In this document: positions 1 to 35,085 of the stretch, piece by piece
Numbering within the stretch: the first letter of the stretch is position 1
Layout: each line of letters starts with the position of its first letter
Assembly: GCA_012295275.1 (NCBI GenBank)
Contig: CM022679.1
Coordinates: 7,942,169-8,004,168, forward strand
From: Chrysomallon squamiferum
Taxonomy: Eukaryota; Mollusca; Gastropoda; Neomphalida; Peltospiridae
Direction of reading: 5' to 3'
DNA: 62,000 bases
Notes under the pieces: model-generated
The model's input: only the letters and a program-made list of their open reading frames with translations
What the model was told of the DNA's origin: nothing
Database searches by the model: none
Program-made: the position numbers and the translations under genes

Positions 1-381
1 TGACTGACATATTAATTGACTATCTAATTAAACTAATTTAAATAAAAATATTAAAAAAATAATAATTAAAAAAACTTACTTTCAGACTAAAGGACCAAAT
101 ACTAACCACATTATTGGAACATAAAATTGTACATAATATTTTAAATAAGTTAACTACTTTCTTATCCTTTTCAGATGCACAACTAAAACGTCATTTCTGG
201 CTTGAAAAAGGAAATAAAAAATAAAAAACCTGATATAGGTCAAATGAAAGTTTGTCAACACCTGCAAATATATTCAGCACAAGTTGATTACTACTGTTAT
301 TATTAAACTGCTGTCGCTGTTTTTATTCTTGTTGATAGAAGCATTTATTTTGATTGTTTTATTATTTATTCTTCATTATTG

Positions 382-422
<41 letters not shown>

Positions 423-797
423 GTTATTGTTTGTTGTTTTTTTTGTTGTTGTTGTTTGATTTTTGTGTTGATTTTTTTTTTCCTTTTACATCTTATTTTG
501 TTCATGTATATATAATATTTTTTAAACCAGTAAAGAGACCACTGGCAAAAACAAACAAAAATAAGTTGCAAATTGTTGGATGATAAATAACCAGCCAACA
601 AGGAGATGAACATGTCAAAAGCACCCTTGTGAATCTGTTGTTGATGACAACAACAAATTGAATGAAATGCACAAATCCTGAAACACCAACAAGTAGAAAA
701 AACAGCAAAACACCAAAACCAGTTTGTTATTATGATCTGCCCATCACTTGTGTTCTGCAGGAGTAATGAGAATCTCTTTCTCTTTCCTTTACTGTTA
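1..797. other. AT-rich intergenic sequence, no gene seen
   Basis: No coding exon is recognisable on either strand. The short open frames come from low-complexity sequence, mainly a TCA/TTA trinucleotide microsatellite at about 367-425 and T-rich tracts to 482. The stretch lies beyond the 3' end of POLR3A and leads into the decayed LTR element that starts at 798. Confidence 0.6.
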
Positions 798-942
798 TGT
801 GAGGGACTGAACTAAAAGCACCAAGATAATCTAAAGATACATAAACACCATTAACATGTCTGAGGTTTATGCCTCCTTGTTTAAACAAAGACTTGGGAAA
901 TTCCTCCAAGACACTTGGGACATGAATATATGGTAAACACTG
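798..942 (+). repeat. Left LTR-like repeat copy
   Basis: Homologous to 2277-2426. The first 28 bases are identical, and the middle part (GTTTAAAC, then AAATTCCTCCAAGACAC) is also shared. Similarity stops near 942, so this copy is truncated relative to the right one. Confidence 0.65.
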
Positions 943-1218
943 TCACTGATACTATCTTAAGACAAACATTTGAGATAAATAACCCTAAGAGCGACAATTA
1001 AGGGCATCTGGTTAGGAAACAAATTTAAATTAAAGATTCCTGGAGAGGTCAGTTGTAATCTGATAAAAACACAGTTGACACTTGATACACTGAAATATGT
1101 GATAATGAATTTAAAGCTTAAGTAAATTTGTAATCAAAATAATACTAATTTGAGGAAAAAAGCACCAGAAATTAAAATATTAATTTAAATAAAAATTTAA
1201 GTTCTTATAAAATACATT

Positions 1219-1365
1219 ACTGGCTTTTCACCATTTTATCTGATGTTTGGAAGACACACTCAACTTCCAATCAACTGTCTTCTGGGTGAAAACAATGGCA
1301 AGAAAGACAGAAAAAGATGGAGAAGATGCCACCAGAATAGATACAGGAGCATCAAGAAAAGCTAG
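1219..1365 (+). pseudogene. Gypsy-type integrase C-terminal remnant
   Basis: The frame starting at 1219 reads TGFSPFYLMFGRHTQLPIN and then a basic stretch to a TAG at 1363. The pattern T-x-x-SPF-x-LM-x-GR-x-x-x-LPI is the familiar segment at the end of the Ty3/gypsy integrase core. Further collagen-free, gypsy-tail-like wording (YRVTEMLIQDG, LYKVSPL) follows near 1535-1590 after a stop and frame changes. There is no intact reading frame. It is a dead fragment inside the 798-2603 element. Confidence 0.6.
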
Positions 1366-2276
1366 GTTATGCCTATAAAAAAGCAGGGGACATACCAGAA
1401 TTGAGACAGAGGTGAGGAAGGCTTGCCATGATGAAGTGCTTTCAGAAAACAAGATAACATCTGATTTTCTTGTGTATCTCAGGGACAGAAACATCCAGGA
1501 CAAGAAAAAGATACATGACCACTGAAGAAGTCAACTGTACAGAGTTACTGAAATGCTGATTCAAGATGGAAGGTTATACAAAGTCTCACCTCTGGAAAAT
1601 GACAAAGATATAAGGGGGTAAAGAGATCAGAGATGAAACAAGAGTTATGTTACATACAACCAGAAAGATGATTTGATGGAGGTTGAACATCCATCAGACA
1701 ATGAAGAAACAACCAGTCTATTGCATTAGATGTAACATCATCTAGTGAGGATGAAGATCCACATCAACTTTTGGTAAACAATGTAGTACCACCATCTCAT
1801 GCACAAAACGTACCTACCAGAGGACAACAAAAGATAAAAACTGAAACCAATATAACCTGCCAGCAATCACTAATGAGAAAGTTTGTCTATCTACATTATC
1901 AAATGAAGATGTTCTGATCAGACTTAGTGATATATTAACACAACAGGCAATTAAAGAGGTAAGTAGTGCTTTGAGTTACAGAGATACCTAATAATGTAGA
2001 ATTCCAAAGAAGATTGCATAACAGATTAAAACAGTATCAAGTGTTGCTGGTCTGTCATTTGTCTTCAAACAGCCAGTTGCTATGCTCATGTCAATGTCTG
2101 ACATGAAATGTACTTCAAACAAAAATAGAGATTGGTAGATTATACTTCATAATATAACATAAGTAGTTTTTAGAAATTTCTACTTTAAAACAGCAATTTT
2201 ATTGGTTTCACAAAATAGTTAATCATCTTATGAATTTTTTCAAGGATGTAAAATGTTAAGTATAAGCAGGGGAGTT

Positions 2277-2603
2277 TGTGAGGGACTGAACTAAAAGCAC
2301 CAAGCATAATCTAAAGATACATAAACACCATTAATGTGTCTGAGGTTTATTTCTTATTGTTTAAACATAAAGTACTTGAGAAATTCCTCCAAGACACCTG
2401 GGACATTAGATATATGGTAAATACTGAAACGTGTTATCTTAATGAACCCAGGACAGCAATGGTTTGCCAGTACTGGTCAGGGATGTGTTATCTGTATCAC
2501 TGCAGTGAAAAAAGAGTTCAAGAGAGAACAAAGAATATCTGGCAAGGGAGAAAGACGTTTGGGCCAATTCTTTGCAGTATAACTACGATATTATCATTTA
2601 TAA
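2277..2603 (+). repeat. Right LTR-like repeat copy (3' LTR candidate)
   Basis: The first 150 bases match 798-942. The distal 91 bases (2513-2603) match 9248-9338 in a POLR3A intron with about 5 differences, so this segment belongs to a dispersed family. The 104-residue open frame over it (2336-2650) has no recognisable domain and is most simply LTR sequence read through. Confidence 0.6.
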
Positions 2604-2939
2604 TGTTATGCTATTGTCTATCATGGTGTACAATCAGACAGAGAAATTAAAAATAAAATCAAAATCAAACTTGTGTTGTTTTTGTGTGAGGATGCTATTT
2701 GTTTTTCTTATCACTGTTATTTTTATATATTTATTATTATTATTATTATATATGTCATTACAATTAACAAAAAGTCACAAAACAAACCGAGAGTATTTTA
2801 CATTTGTTTACTAATTACGTCACGCATTTGTGCTTCTATGGTTACATCATCTAAGAGAGAACAACCATCAAGGCAATAAGAAAATTCTGGTGCACTCAGT
2901 AAATATAATATGTGTACCAGTGGGTTCTGTGAAAGTCAA

Positions 2940-3641
2940 AATATTTGGATATTCAACTGAAAAGATAAAGCTGAAAGAATGGGTGGGTGCCAAGAAGTGA
3001 AGTATTCACCTGAAGAGGCTCAGCTGAAAAATCCGGTACGCATAATTATTTGTTTTAATATGTGCACTGGTGGATCCAAATGAACTTTCATATATTGGAG
3101 GCTTGGAAAATGCAAAGAGAAGTAGAAGTCTCCAACAGATGAAGCAAAGTTGAAAAATCCAGTGCACATTAAAATATGTCAAAATATTCATATCGTCAGT
3201 CAGAAAGATAAAACTGAAAGGCAACAGGATTCAGCAAAAAATAAAAGACTTTTCACAAGCCTCAGACAAATTGAATATTCACATAAAAGAAAGGAGGAAA
3301 CTGCATCAAATTTTCTCCCATGTGGAGATGGAGGAGAGGAGGCACCAGCAACAAACCAGGAATTGTGAAACTATGGATCAAAATGAAATCTTATATCGCG
3401 ATGAACTTTGTCAGAAGATACTCCAAAAAGATATTCACGTCAAAGGTAGAGTCAGTTTTTGATGAAGATGATATTTTTCACCAGCATCAACAAGGCTTGA
3501 GCAGTCAACAGGACACTGCTTCCAATTTGTCTGATAAGGAGATGGAGAACATAAAGCTGAAATGTGGAGAGGCACTAGCAAGAAACCAGGAATTGTTAAA
3601 CTATGGATCAAAATGAAATCTAATATCATGATGAACTTTGT
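2940..3641 (+). repeat. Imperfect tandem duplication of about 230 bp with decayed coding-like sequence
   Basis: Segment 3339-3411 is repeated at 3569-3641 with about 7 differences. The flanking sequence also corresponds: ETASN near 3300 and DTASN near 3518, each followed by a segment ending NQEL and NYGSK. A shorter cue, (A)GATAAA(A/G)CTGAAAG, occurs near 2963, 3207 and 3550, suggesting an older third unit. Open frames of 60-98 residues cross the units but are broken by stops at equivalent places. I do not recognise a protein family. It could be a decayed gene fragment or part of a transposon. Confidence 0.5.
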
Positions 3642-3917
3642 AAAATTTCGCAAATTTAAATAATAATGTAAATTAAAAATCTGTTTAATAATGTTTTTAT
3701 TTAAAAGGCATTTTATTTATTATTATTTTATTTATTTATTTATTTATAATATATATATTTAAATTTAACTTTTTTGTAAATGAACATATTTAGAGATGAT
3801 TCACAGTATATCTCTGGTTATATTTAGGAAGTTTATTCTTAAAGATCTGTTTCTGCAAGGAAAATAGTAAACCTGTAATTAAATTTAACAAACATTCATA
3901 CATACTAACATAAACAT

Positions 3918-4055
3918 AAATACACACACACACACACACACATACATATACATACATACACATAAATATTCACACATACATATAAATATACAGATACATA
4001 CATACATACATAAAATATATATACATAACACATACATACATACATACATACATAA
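3918..4055. repeat. AC / ACAT microsatellite array
   Basis: ACAC followed by imperfect ACAT/ATAC repeats. A unique lead-in at 3839-3868 (TTAAAGATC, then TTTCTGCAAGGAAAATAG) recurs with two differences at 38611-38640, also followed by ACATAC arrays, so lead-in plus array is a dispersed repeat. Confidence 0.7.
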
Positions 4056-4056
4056 A

Positions 4057-4240
4057 GTTGTCTTGATGGTTAAGTGGTTTCATTGCCTGACTTCGGAATT
4101 CTGGCTAATGGGTGACAAACTTTTGAATTTTGTCAGAGGCAAATGATGTTTCTGAAATCATGATTGGACTTTGTCCTCCTGTTCCCGTTTATTCCTGAAT
4201 AGTCCGCATGCACAGTCTAATCAGACATACATAAGACAGA
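4057..4240 (+). repeat. Possible tRNA-derived SINE
   Basis: TGGTTAAGTGG at 4067-4077 matches the RNA polymerase III A-box consensus. ACTTCGGAATTC at 4090-4101 is a weak B-box-like sequence, closer than usual to the A box. Composition is less AT-rich than the surroundings, and AC/ACAT-rich sequence lies on both sides. It is not a functional tRNA: no acceptor stem or cloverleaf can be drawn. There is no second copy in the window, so the call is tentative. Confidence 0.3.
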
Positions 4241-4627
4241 AAAAATAATTCATAAACACATGCACACACTCATTTATTCATCGATAACTACAAAATATGT
4301 CTGGATATTTGCAAGAGGTAGTAATCAGAGTGTAAACTTTCTAAATGCTGCCAGCCAATGACTGAATATAATCACTTCAACAAACCAATGATGTGTCTTG
4401 TAAAATATCACTTGCAACTTGAAGGATACGACCAATGAATGACAATGTAACTTATTATTTCAATAAGACTCTGTAACAAGTTCCAGTGATATTAAGATAG
4501 ATATTTTAAAACTGGTTTGATGGCACAAAAATATTATTCTGTATCCTTCAAACAGTTTTACATGTGTGTTAATGAAACAGGATGATACTAGATAAACAGC
4601 AGTAATATAAAGTTTAACAAAAACAGA

Positions 4628-4633
4628 TTTATT
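4628..4633 (-). promoter_or_regulatory. POLR3A: POLR3A polyadenylation signal AATAAA
   Basis: The minus strand reads CACAATAAATCTG about 42 bases after the POLR3A stop codon. This is the first canonical AATAAA downstream and implies a very short 3' UTR of roughly 60-70 bases. Confidence 0.6.
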
Positions 4634-4674
4634 GTGACAGTGAGTGATAAAGATGAAAACAAAAATGGTGTCTG

Positions 4675-27608
<22,934 letters not shown>

Positions 27609-28098
27609 TTTGCTCACAATATTTTGCAATGTTTCCTAATTAGCTTATTCTGAAATAAAATGGTTTTGTAAGTCAGAGCTGATTTTCTTTTCACATGCTT
27701 GCAACAATAATTCTTGTTTGTATTTTCTACTTTTTCTTTCAGGCGCACCACTTTTACATAAAAACGAGACTAATTTATTTTTTGTTTTTAAAGTTTATAA
27801 CAAATATTTATTCAGGCTACCAGAGAAAAATATTCGTTTTAAGAAGACCTTCTGCTAGTTCTAAATAAAATTATAATAATTTTAAGAGTCATTAGCTTGG
27901 ATTAGTTTAACAGCTGCCTTTGGCGACAATTGTTGGTCTTAAGTCGGTCAAAACAAAAAACCATTTCGTATTGGAATTTTTATCATTACCTCCTTTGTGA
28001 GAACGAGGCATGACTTCCGTTCGGACATATTTGTTCTGTGAAGAATGATCTGCGTTCTTTTGTGATTTTTTTTTTTTTTTGTGGCCTAATTAAACACA
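27609..28098. promoter_or_regulatory. Shared bidirectional promoter of POLR3A and SF1
   Basis: The two start codons face away from each other 490 bases apart. ACTTCCG at 28013-28019 (CGGAAGT on the other strand) matches the ETS-family core common in bidirectional housekeeping promoters, in a locally CpG-containing stretch (27900-28050). On the minus strand TTTATTTCAG ends at 27650, and AAGGAG followed by GTAATG lies at 27990. These would fit a non-coding first exon of POLR3A with a 338-base 5' UTR intron, bringing the two transcription starts very close; this part is inference. There is no obvious TATA element. A poly(T) tract at about 28066-28080 lies in the likely SF1 5' UTR. Confidence 0.6.
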
Positions 28099-31000
28099 AT
28101 GTTGTCCCAAACTCCAACTAAACGAATTATGGACTTAGAAAGTAAGGTTCATTTTCATCATCTTATTAATCTACAGAATCTTTTTTCATTACGATTGTTA
28201 CACCGTTTTTTATCATTCAATTAAATTCATTAATTCATAATAATAATTGAATTCAGTCATTCGCTCATTGACTCGTTGACGTGATCATTAAGACATTTTC
28301 ACAGTTAACAATAAATGCATTAATATATACTGGAATAATAGTTAATACTCTGTTTAATTTTCGCTTTTAATTAGTGACAATGACACCCAGTAGGCACTAC
28401 AGAGTGCTAAATTAGAGAACAATATTACAATGTAACGAATATTAATATAATAATAACATATTTGCAGAGCTGACTAATGCCTAACGGAGTAGTACAGATA
28501 CTGAAAGTAACAAAAATTACTGAAAACAGATGGTTAATAATAATAAAAATAATAAAATAAAAGTTTACATCTAACTGGCCTTTGGTAATTTACAATAACG
28601 GTAATTATGACATAGCATTAAGTATGACAATTGACAAAAACATGATGGCTCAGTTGACTGATGCCTAAATATCTTTTCCATTCTTGTGCTAAAAATTTAA
28701 AATTGGATCAGCTGTAGAAGAAAGGCAAAGATAAAATTTGCTTTTCTTTTTCATTTAATTTTTGTTGCTAAAAACCTTTACTAAACTAGTAAGGTTCTTT
28801 GTATATGTACATTATACATATATTTAAAATATATATTTTTCAAAAACCAACAAACCACTCCCCAGAAGAAACAACCTTTATACAAATGAACATAATCATG
28901 TTAAAAAAATAAAATAAAAGATTTGTATGTTGAAACAAAAAGGTAACAGTTGAGTGTTTAAATGATAATTAGTTTTTGACTTCCATTTTATGCTTTGCAG
29001 CATGGGCAGGTTCTGGTACAGGTTCATCTTCATGTCCTGAAAAAAAGAAGAAGAGGAAAAGTCGATGGAATGCCGAAGAAAATGATAAAACAATGATACC
29101 TGGAATGCCAACTGTTCTGCCTTGTAATCTAGATGCTAACCAAGAGAAACAATATATTGGTAGGCATTCAGTTTACACAATAGTTTTCTTTATTATAAAC
29201 TGATTTAAAGTTTAAATTATAATTATTATAAGTTATGTAGCATTAGAGATGATAATTATTATGTATATGCTTTTCTTAATTTTCTTATGTTACTATGTGA
29301 TGGTCTTGTCAATCGTATTTAATGAGTTTTGTATTTCAGTAAAATCTAATTACATCTTGTTTCCATAATCATTTTCTGTTTTAGGACTTGGCATTGGCTG
29401 CAATTAATAATTGTTTGTAATTAATCTACATTCTTTGTTGTTTTACCAAAAGTTGTTAAGAGTTTGGTTTTGATCTCTAGTATAAACTTGAATGAATGTA
29501 ACAGATTCAGTGTTAGTTCATTTTTCTTGATCATGGTTCATGTTAATTATTTTCCATTTTGTCTTTCAAGAAAGTTGTGTCACTTCACTGTTTTCATGGT
29601 TTTATTTGACAATATGCCTAAATTTGCATTCTGATAAATGTTGGGTTTTAAATTGCATGTTTGGTTTATAAAATCAGATGTATAATGATAGGATTTGTAT
29701 CAAAAAGTTCTTTTCATTCAACGATCTTTAATTTTGAGAAGTAGATATTTGAGGTTGATTGTTAACAGTTGTTCTAAAAGTATTGATAGGTAAATAATAT
29801 TTGGGTTATTTAATAAAAGTGTTGAATATAAATAGATTTGTATTCAGTATATTATGATTTATAATTTGAAATTTATGTTTTAAATTTATAGTTTTAATCA
29901 TATATATATAATAATGTATATATATATTTATACATGTTTCTTATTACTCTTGGGTCTAAATTGTAAAATAATATAGAATTTACTGATAGGTATTTACTAT
30001 AATATCCTTGTGTTTAAAGTAGATATTATTGTTTAAAAAGTTACATTAGAATTAGCCAGATAATATTTTGTTAGTGGATATGAGGATATTTGAATGCATA
30101 TAAATAACATACTTAATTATACAAAGTTGTTTAATTTTCTGTTTATCTTTTTAAGTAGTATATAACAAATAAAATAAATCATATATAATTTATACATATT
30201 TATGCAGTTGCTTCTAATTTGTTAATTCTTATTTTTCCCCTGCTGGTTTGTATTGCTTTTAGTTTGTCCTGAACATGCTGTTACTCTAATCACTTGTGTT
30301 ACAGCTCATCTGCAAATTGAAGAGATTAGTCGCAAGCTGAGAACGGGTGACCTAGGAATTCCACTAAATCCAGAAGACAGGTTTGATGCTGATCCAGTTT
30401 TAACCATAACAATCTACTTTTACCAGCAGCTTCAAGCAATGAACCAGTTTGATTGATATTTCTGTATAATTTTTAATCTTTTTCATTGTCAGTCATTCAT
30501 CTTGATTCACAGGTTAATGTAATAACTTTATATATTTCAGGTGATTTTTTAACTTAATATATATATTTATACTATATATTTTGGTATTGTTGTGATCAGT
30601 GTTTGAAACAAATTACTCCTTTTTTTTTTTTGTTACTTGAGTCTTTCTTTTTATGATGAATGCTATTCAGTTAATTTTTAGATTGCCTTATCACGGCTTT
30701 TGATTAAAAAATATGATAGTAGAATTTCAAAGTATGAGAATAATGGGTTTTGTCAAAGGCTTTTCAAAATTTTCTTCCTTTAATATTTGTCTATTTCTAA
30801 AATTAGATTAATTCCAAGATAATTATAATTACTGTTTTCTGTGCTTATTACTATTTTTTAATTATTATGCATGATATTTTAAAGCTGTTTACTGTTATTT
30901 GACAATATTTTATAAATTGTTTCTCAGTATGTAGAAATATTCAAATAATGTTTTATACAGTTATTCATTTCTAGATTATATTAGTCTTTTTAGAAAGAAA

Positions 31001-31327
31001 TGATCCATTATTAGTTTGAAATTTAAAAAAAAAGAGTTGATTTTTGTTTTTGTGTTTGTGTGTCCACAGTGATTATTCTTTACTAAACTACAGTTGTTTT
31101 TATTATGACATATTATTTAATATGCTTTATTTTCTTTCTAATTATGACATTAAGTTTATAGAAAAAGCTAAATGTGTGTTATTGCAATTAGTCAAATGTT
31201 TAATACGCCATTTTATTTCAAGGTGCACTATCTAAAAATCCTTAATGATTTTTTACAAATAAATTGTGATTTTTCTTGATACAGTTCCACCTTTTCTTTT
31301 TCTTTTTTTTTGTTGAATTTTTTAATG

Positions 31328-31369
<42 letters not shown>

Positions 31370-31689
31370 TACTTTGTTACTTTTATTTTATATTTGTCAA
31401 CATCTGTTGTATTGATTATGCTTACATACCAAACCATATAGCCTTTTTTTAAAGCTTTTTTTTTTTTTTTTAACCCCAAGCAAAAATAAAAAACATTCAA
31501 GCTTCTTGTGGAATGCAGATAATTACTTATTTGCTTGAAACACTGAAATTTCAATTTATATAAAGTAGTTGTCTGATAGTTTATTCAGTTTTAACCCCCC
31601 TTTTTTTTCTTTTTTTTTTTCAAAAAGTATACATCCTCATATGATTCCTATATTAATTTATTTCAAATAAGTATAGTTGGATTTTATAA

Positions 31690-31720
<31 letters not shown>

Positions 31721-33439
31721 TTGCATGTCATCCTGCTTAATTAATTTGGATGAAGTTAATTATTTATATATTGGTATCATTAAAAAGAACATATTTTTGG
31801 TGTTTTTTATCATCTTAAAAGGTGTATTATTATTTAAAAACAAAAACCCTGCTTTTAGTTTCTGCTGTTGTAGTTGTGAATGTTTTCCCCTTAAATATAA
31901 TGTCAATAGGAGAGCAGTTCAACCAGTAGAAAATTTGCTTAATACTAATGTTTTTAAGCTTTGAAAAAAAAAAAAAAAAAAAAATTATTTATTTATTTAT
32001 TTATTTATTTTTTTATCTTGTAAGTATTTCAGTTATATACTATATGCATTCTAAGTAACAACTGGAAACAAAAATAAGTTTGATACTGATACTGTTAGGT
32101 TAGGTAAAAAATATTATGATAATAATTTTATAACCTTGTATTGATAGCAAACACTAAATCACAAATAAAAGCCATATGTATGTAAGTTGGTACATGCATG
32201 TGCAGTCTTGGCATGAAGAAAAAAAAATGTTCATTCATATAAACAAAATTAGAAGAAAAGCTGAAAAAAAAAAAAAAAAAAAAAAAATATATATCTGGTT
32301 GTTCTGCATCCAACAAATTAGCCTAATTCTTTATTATTTCCATTTAAGCATAGGCTAATCCCCATCCCCTGCAACCCAGCTGGTTTCCTGTTCTGCGAAA
32401 TAAATTCCCTTAAAACGATTTTGGAATTCTGGTACTTAATGATTTGTGTGTAATTAGGTCGCCATCCCCCGAGCCTATCTATAACAATGAAGGAAAACGA
32501 CTCAACACTCGTGAATACAGAACTCGGAAAAAACTGGAGGAAGAACGACATCGACTTGTTCAGGAAGCCATGGCGCTGAATCCTGAATATAAACCTCCCC
32601 CGGACTACAAGTGAGTTGTTCTTGATATTACAGATAATGTAAAAACAAAAATTACGTTTCATTATAGATTTTTTTGTGTTATTCATTTATATTTATAGTT
32701 TACGTTTTTATTGCACTATAATTTCAATAAGTATTAGATTTAAATACAAAAATGGAAGTAATAATACATTTTTTTAGTACATCCTTTGAATAAGCATAAA
32801 CACTTTTTATATACTTTCATGTGAGCCAGTGTTTTAATAATCAACTATTTTAACCCCCAGGCCTCCAGTGATACGAGTAAACGACAAGGTGATGATTCCC
32901 CAGGAAGAACATCCAGATATCAACTTCGTTGGGCTGCTTATTGGCCCAAGAGGAAACACTTTGAAAAACCTAGAGAAAGAGGTATGGATGCAAGAACAAA
33001 ACTGTAATTTCTTAATTCATTCCTGTGGTAGAATGTTTTGTTGTAGTGGTGCATGCTTATCACAAACACACAGAAATTATCAGTGCTATCAGATTACTCT
33101 GCTAGAAAGTTATTTCATAAGATTTATTGTTACTTTATATATATATATATATTTTTTTTTTTATTAAGTCAGAAACATAGAATATTAGAAATGTTAAACA
33201 TTAAATTTTATTATCTTATATAACTTTACGAACATGAAATCTATGGTCATAACATTGAGAAGTAAATTTGTTTATGTTTATCACAGACTGGTGCCAAAAT
33301 TATTATACGTGGAAAGGGTTCTGTGAAAGAGGGTAAGATTGGAAGAAAAGATGGTCAGCCATTACCTGGAGAAGATGAACCACTCCATGCTTACGTCACA
33401 GCGAACAACCCTGAAAATGTCAACAAAGCTGTCGAAAAG
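28099..33439 (+). CDS. SF1: SF1 coding exons 1-6 (ULM, helix hairpin, KH domain)
   Basis: Exons: 28099-28141, 29001-29159, 30305-30380, 32458-32610, 32861-32981, 33287-33439. Exon 1 ends in phase 1 (GAA A) and joins CA TGG of exon 2 to give ETWAGSG. Exon 3 gives [19 protein letters not shown] and exon 4 [20 protein letters not shown]. Exons 5 and 6 carry the KH core ([20 protein letters not shown], then [20 protein letters not shown]). All donors are GT. Intron 3 (30381-32457) is the largest and holds a CA microsatellite, several A/T homopolymers and no recognised gene. Confidence 0.93.
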
Positions 33440-35045
33440 GTGAAAATAATGTTACCTGTTGATTCTCTTTGTATTCATCCATCAAGTTTCAGTTAATATT
33501 TTGTATTGGTCAGCTACTAGAGAAATCAGTCATAGATGAATTTTAATACTTCTGTTATGTATTGTTTTAGTTACAATCTTCATTGACTTGCTGATTATTC
33601 GCAGGCAAAGTCTAATATTTTAATTATGTATTTTCTTCATATAATTGTATATTGTTACAGATAATGATATGAATGTTATGTAATGGCTGTGTGTAACCTT
33701 GTACTGTGTGTTTTTAGATTAAAGAGATAATTCGTCAAGGTATAGAAGTACCAGAAGGTCAGAATGATCTGAGAAGACAACAGCTGAGAGAGCTGGCGCT
33801 TCTAAATGGAACACTAAGAGAAAATGATGGATTGGCGTAAGATTTATTAACATCCATGCTTGATACAAGAAAAACAAAAAATACTTTTGGATATTCTAAA
33901 AGAATATTTCCAATCATTGGTTTGAAATAAAAGCTTATTACACAGAAAGAAATACTACCATTATTTTAAACAAATTTTGATTGTACTAAATTAAACATAC
34001 AACAGATAAACCACAAAAAAGAAATATAATAAAAGTTAATATGTGTGTAACACATTTTCTTTTGTGTTTTGTTTCACAATTTCTTAATTTGACTGATTTG
34101 CATATGCATGTCAATTTGTTACCTCATGTTTTTATATTGTAAACAGTAATTTAATTCTTAAAATGACAAGTGGAAAAGAAAAATTAAAATGATTAGTATT
34201 CATCCTCTATACAACACTTATTTTTCAGGAAACTAAAACAGCTGCAGCAAGCACAAACGATTGTGACCAACACGATAATCTGTACAGTGTGTGGTGGAGC
34301 TGGCCACATAGCACAGGACTGCAAGGAGAAAAAGTAAGATAAAATACTACTTATAATAGTTTTCACTTTTCTAACAAAAATATTTAATTCTATCTTACAG
34401 TTTTACACATTTCTTTTTAACGCCTTTTGTTTTAGGATAACAGAAGATTGTGAATAAGTTTAAAAAATACATATTATCAATTTTGCCAATTTTTTTTATT
34501 CAATGAAATTATACAACTATTTCATTTAATATTTTGTAATATTATCTGTTAATCATTATATAAATTATATAAAAATTAGTAATTTTTTTAATGAAATTGT
34601 ACTGCTGTTTTGTATATCATTATATAATATAATCAATTAATCTCTATGTACCAGTTCAGTTGTATATAATAACATAAGTTATATATAAAAAGCACAAATA
34701 CGTTTTTTTAGTGCTGCAGCCAATACATGGAATGTGTACACACTAACTGATAATATACTTTCAACTCAATGAATCTAATCTAATTTTATTTTATTCAGAC
34801 CTGGAGACACCTTTAGATTCCAGCAAGCCCAGACACCAGTTGATAAAGCAAAGATGGATAGTGAGGTATGTTCTTTAATATGTAAAACATTTTTCTCACT
34901 GTAACTTAAAACTAAATTTAATGAAATTAAATTCTTAGAAAATGAGAATGGCCTAACCTTGTAATGATTTACCAAACAAAAGTTCATTTCTTTATATCTT
35001 TTATAAATACATCTAATATTCCATATGTTACATACATTATTATAA

Positions 35046-35085
<40 letters not shown>

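Larger units (their letters stand above)
798..2603 (+). mobile_element. Decayed, internally deleted Ty3/gypsy-like LTR retroelement
   Basis: Two direct copies of a segment starting TGTGAGGGACTGAAC lie at 798-942 and 2277-2426 and are clearly homologous over about 145 bases with small indels. Between them, on the same strand, is a fragment of a gypsy-type integrase C-terminus (1219-1365). In gypsy elements the integrase lies just upstream of the 3' LTR, so the right copy fits the 3' LTR and the left copy a truncated 5' LTR. The gag, protease and reverse transcriptase regions are missing; only about 280 bases separate the left repeat from the integrase remnant. The 3' LTR probably runs on to at least 2603, because 2513-2603 recurs at 9248-9338. 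The LTR boundaries are inferred from TG starts and repeat ends. No target-site duplication was identified. Confidence 0.6.

Noticed and set aside
284-613. Open frames of 83-99 codons on both strands
   Set aside because: They consist of repeats of a TCA/TTA microsatellite and T-rich sequence; no domain and no splice context.
32318-32686. 122-codon minus-strand open frame
   Set aside because: Antisense of SF1 exon 4 and its flanking intron.
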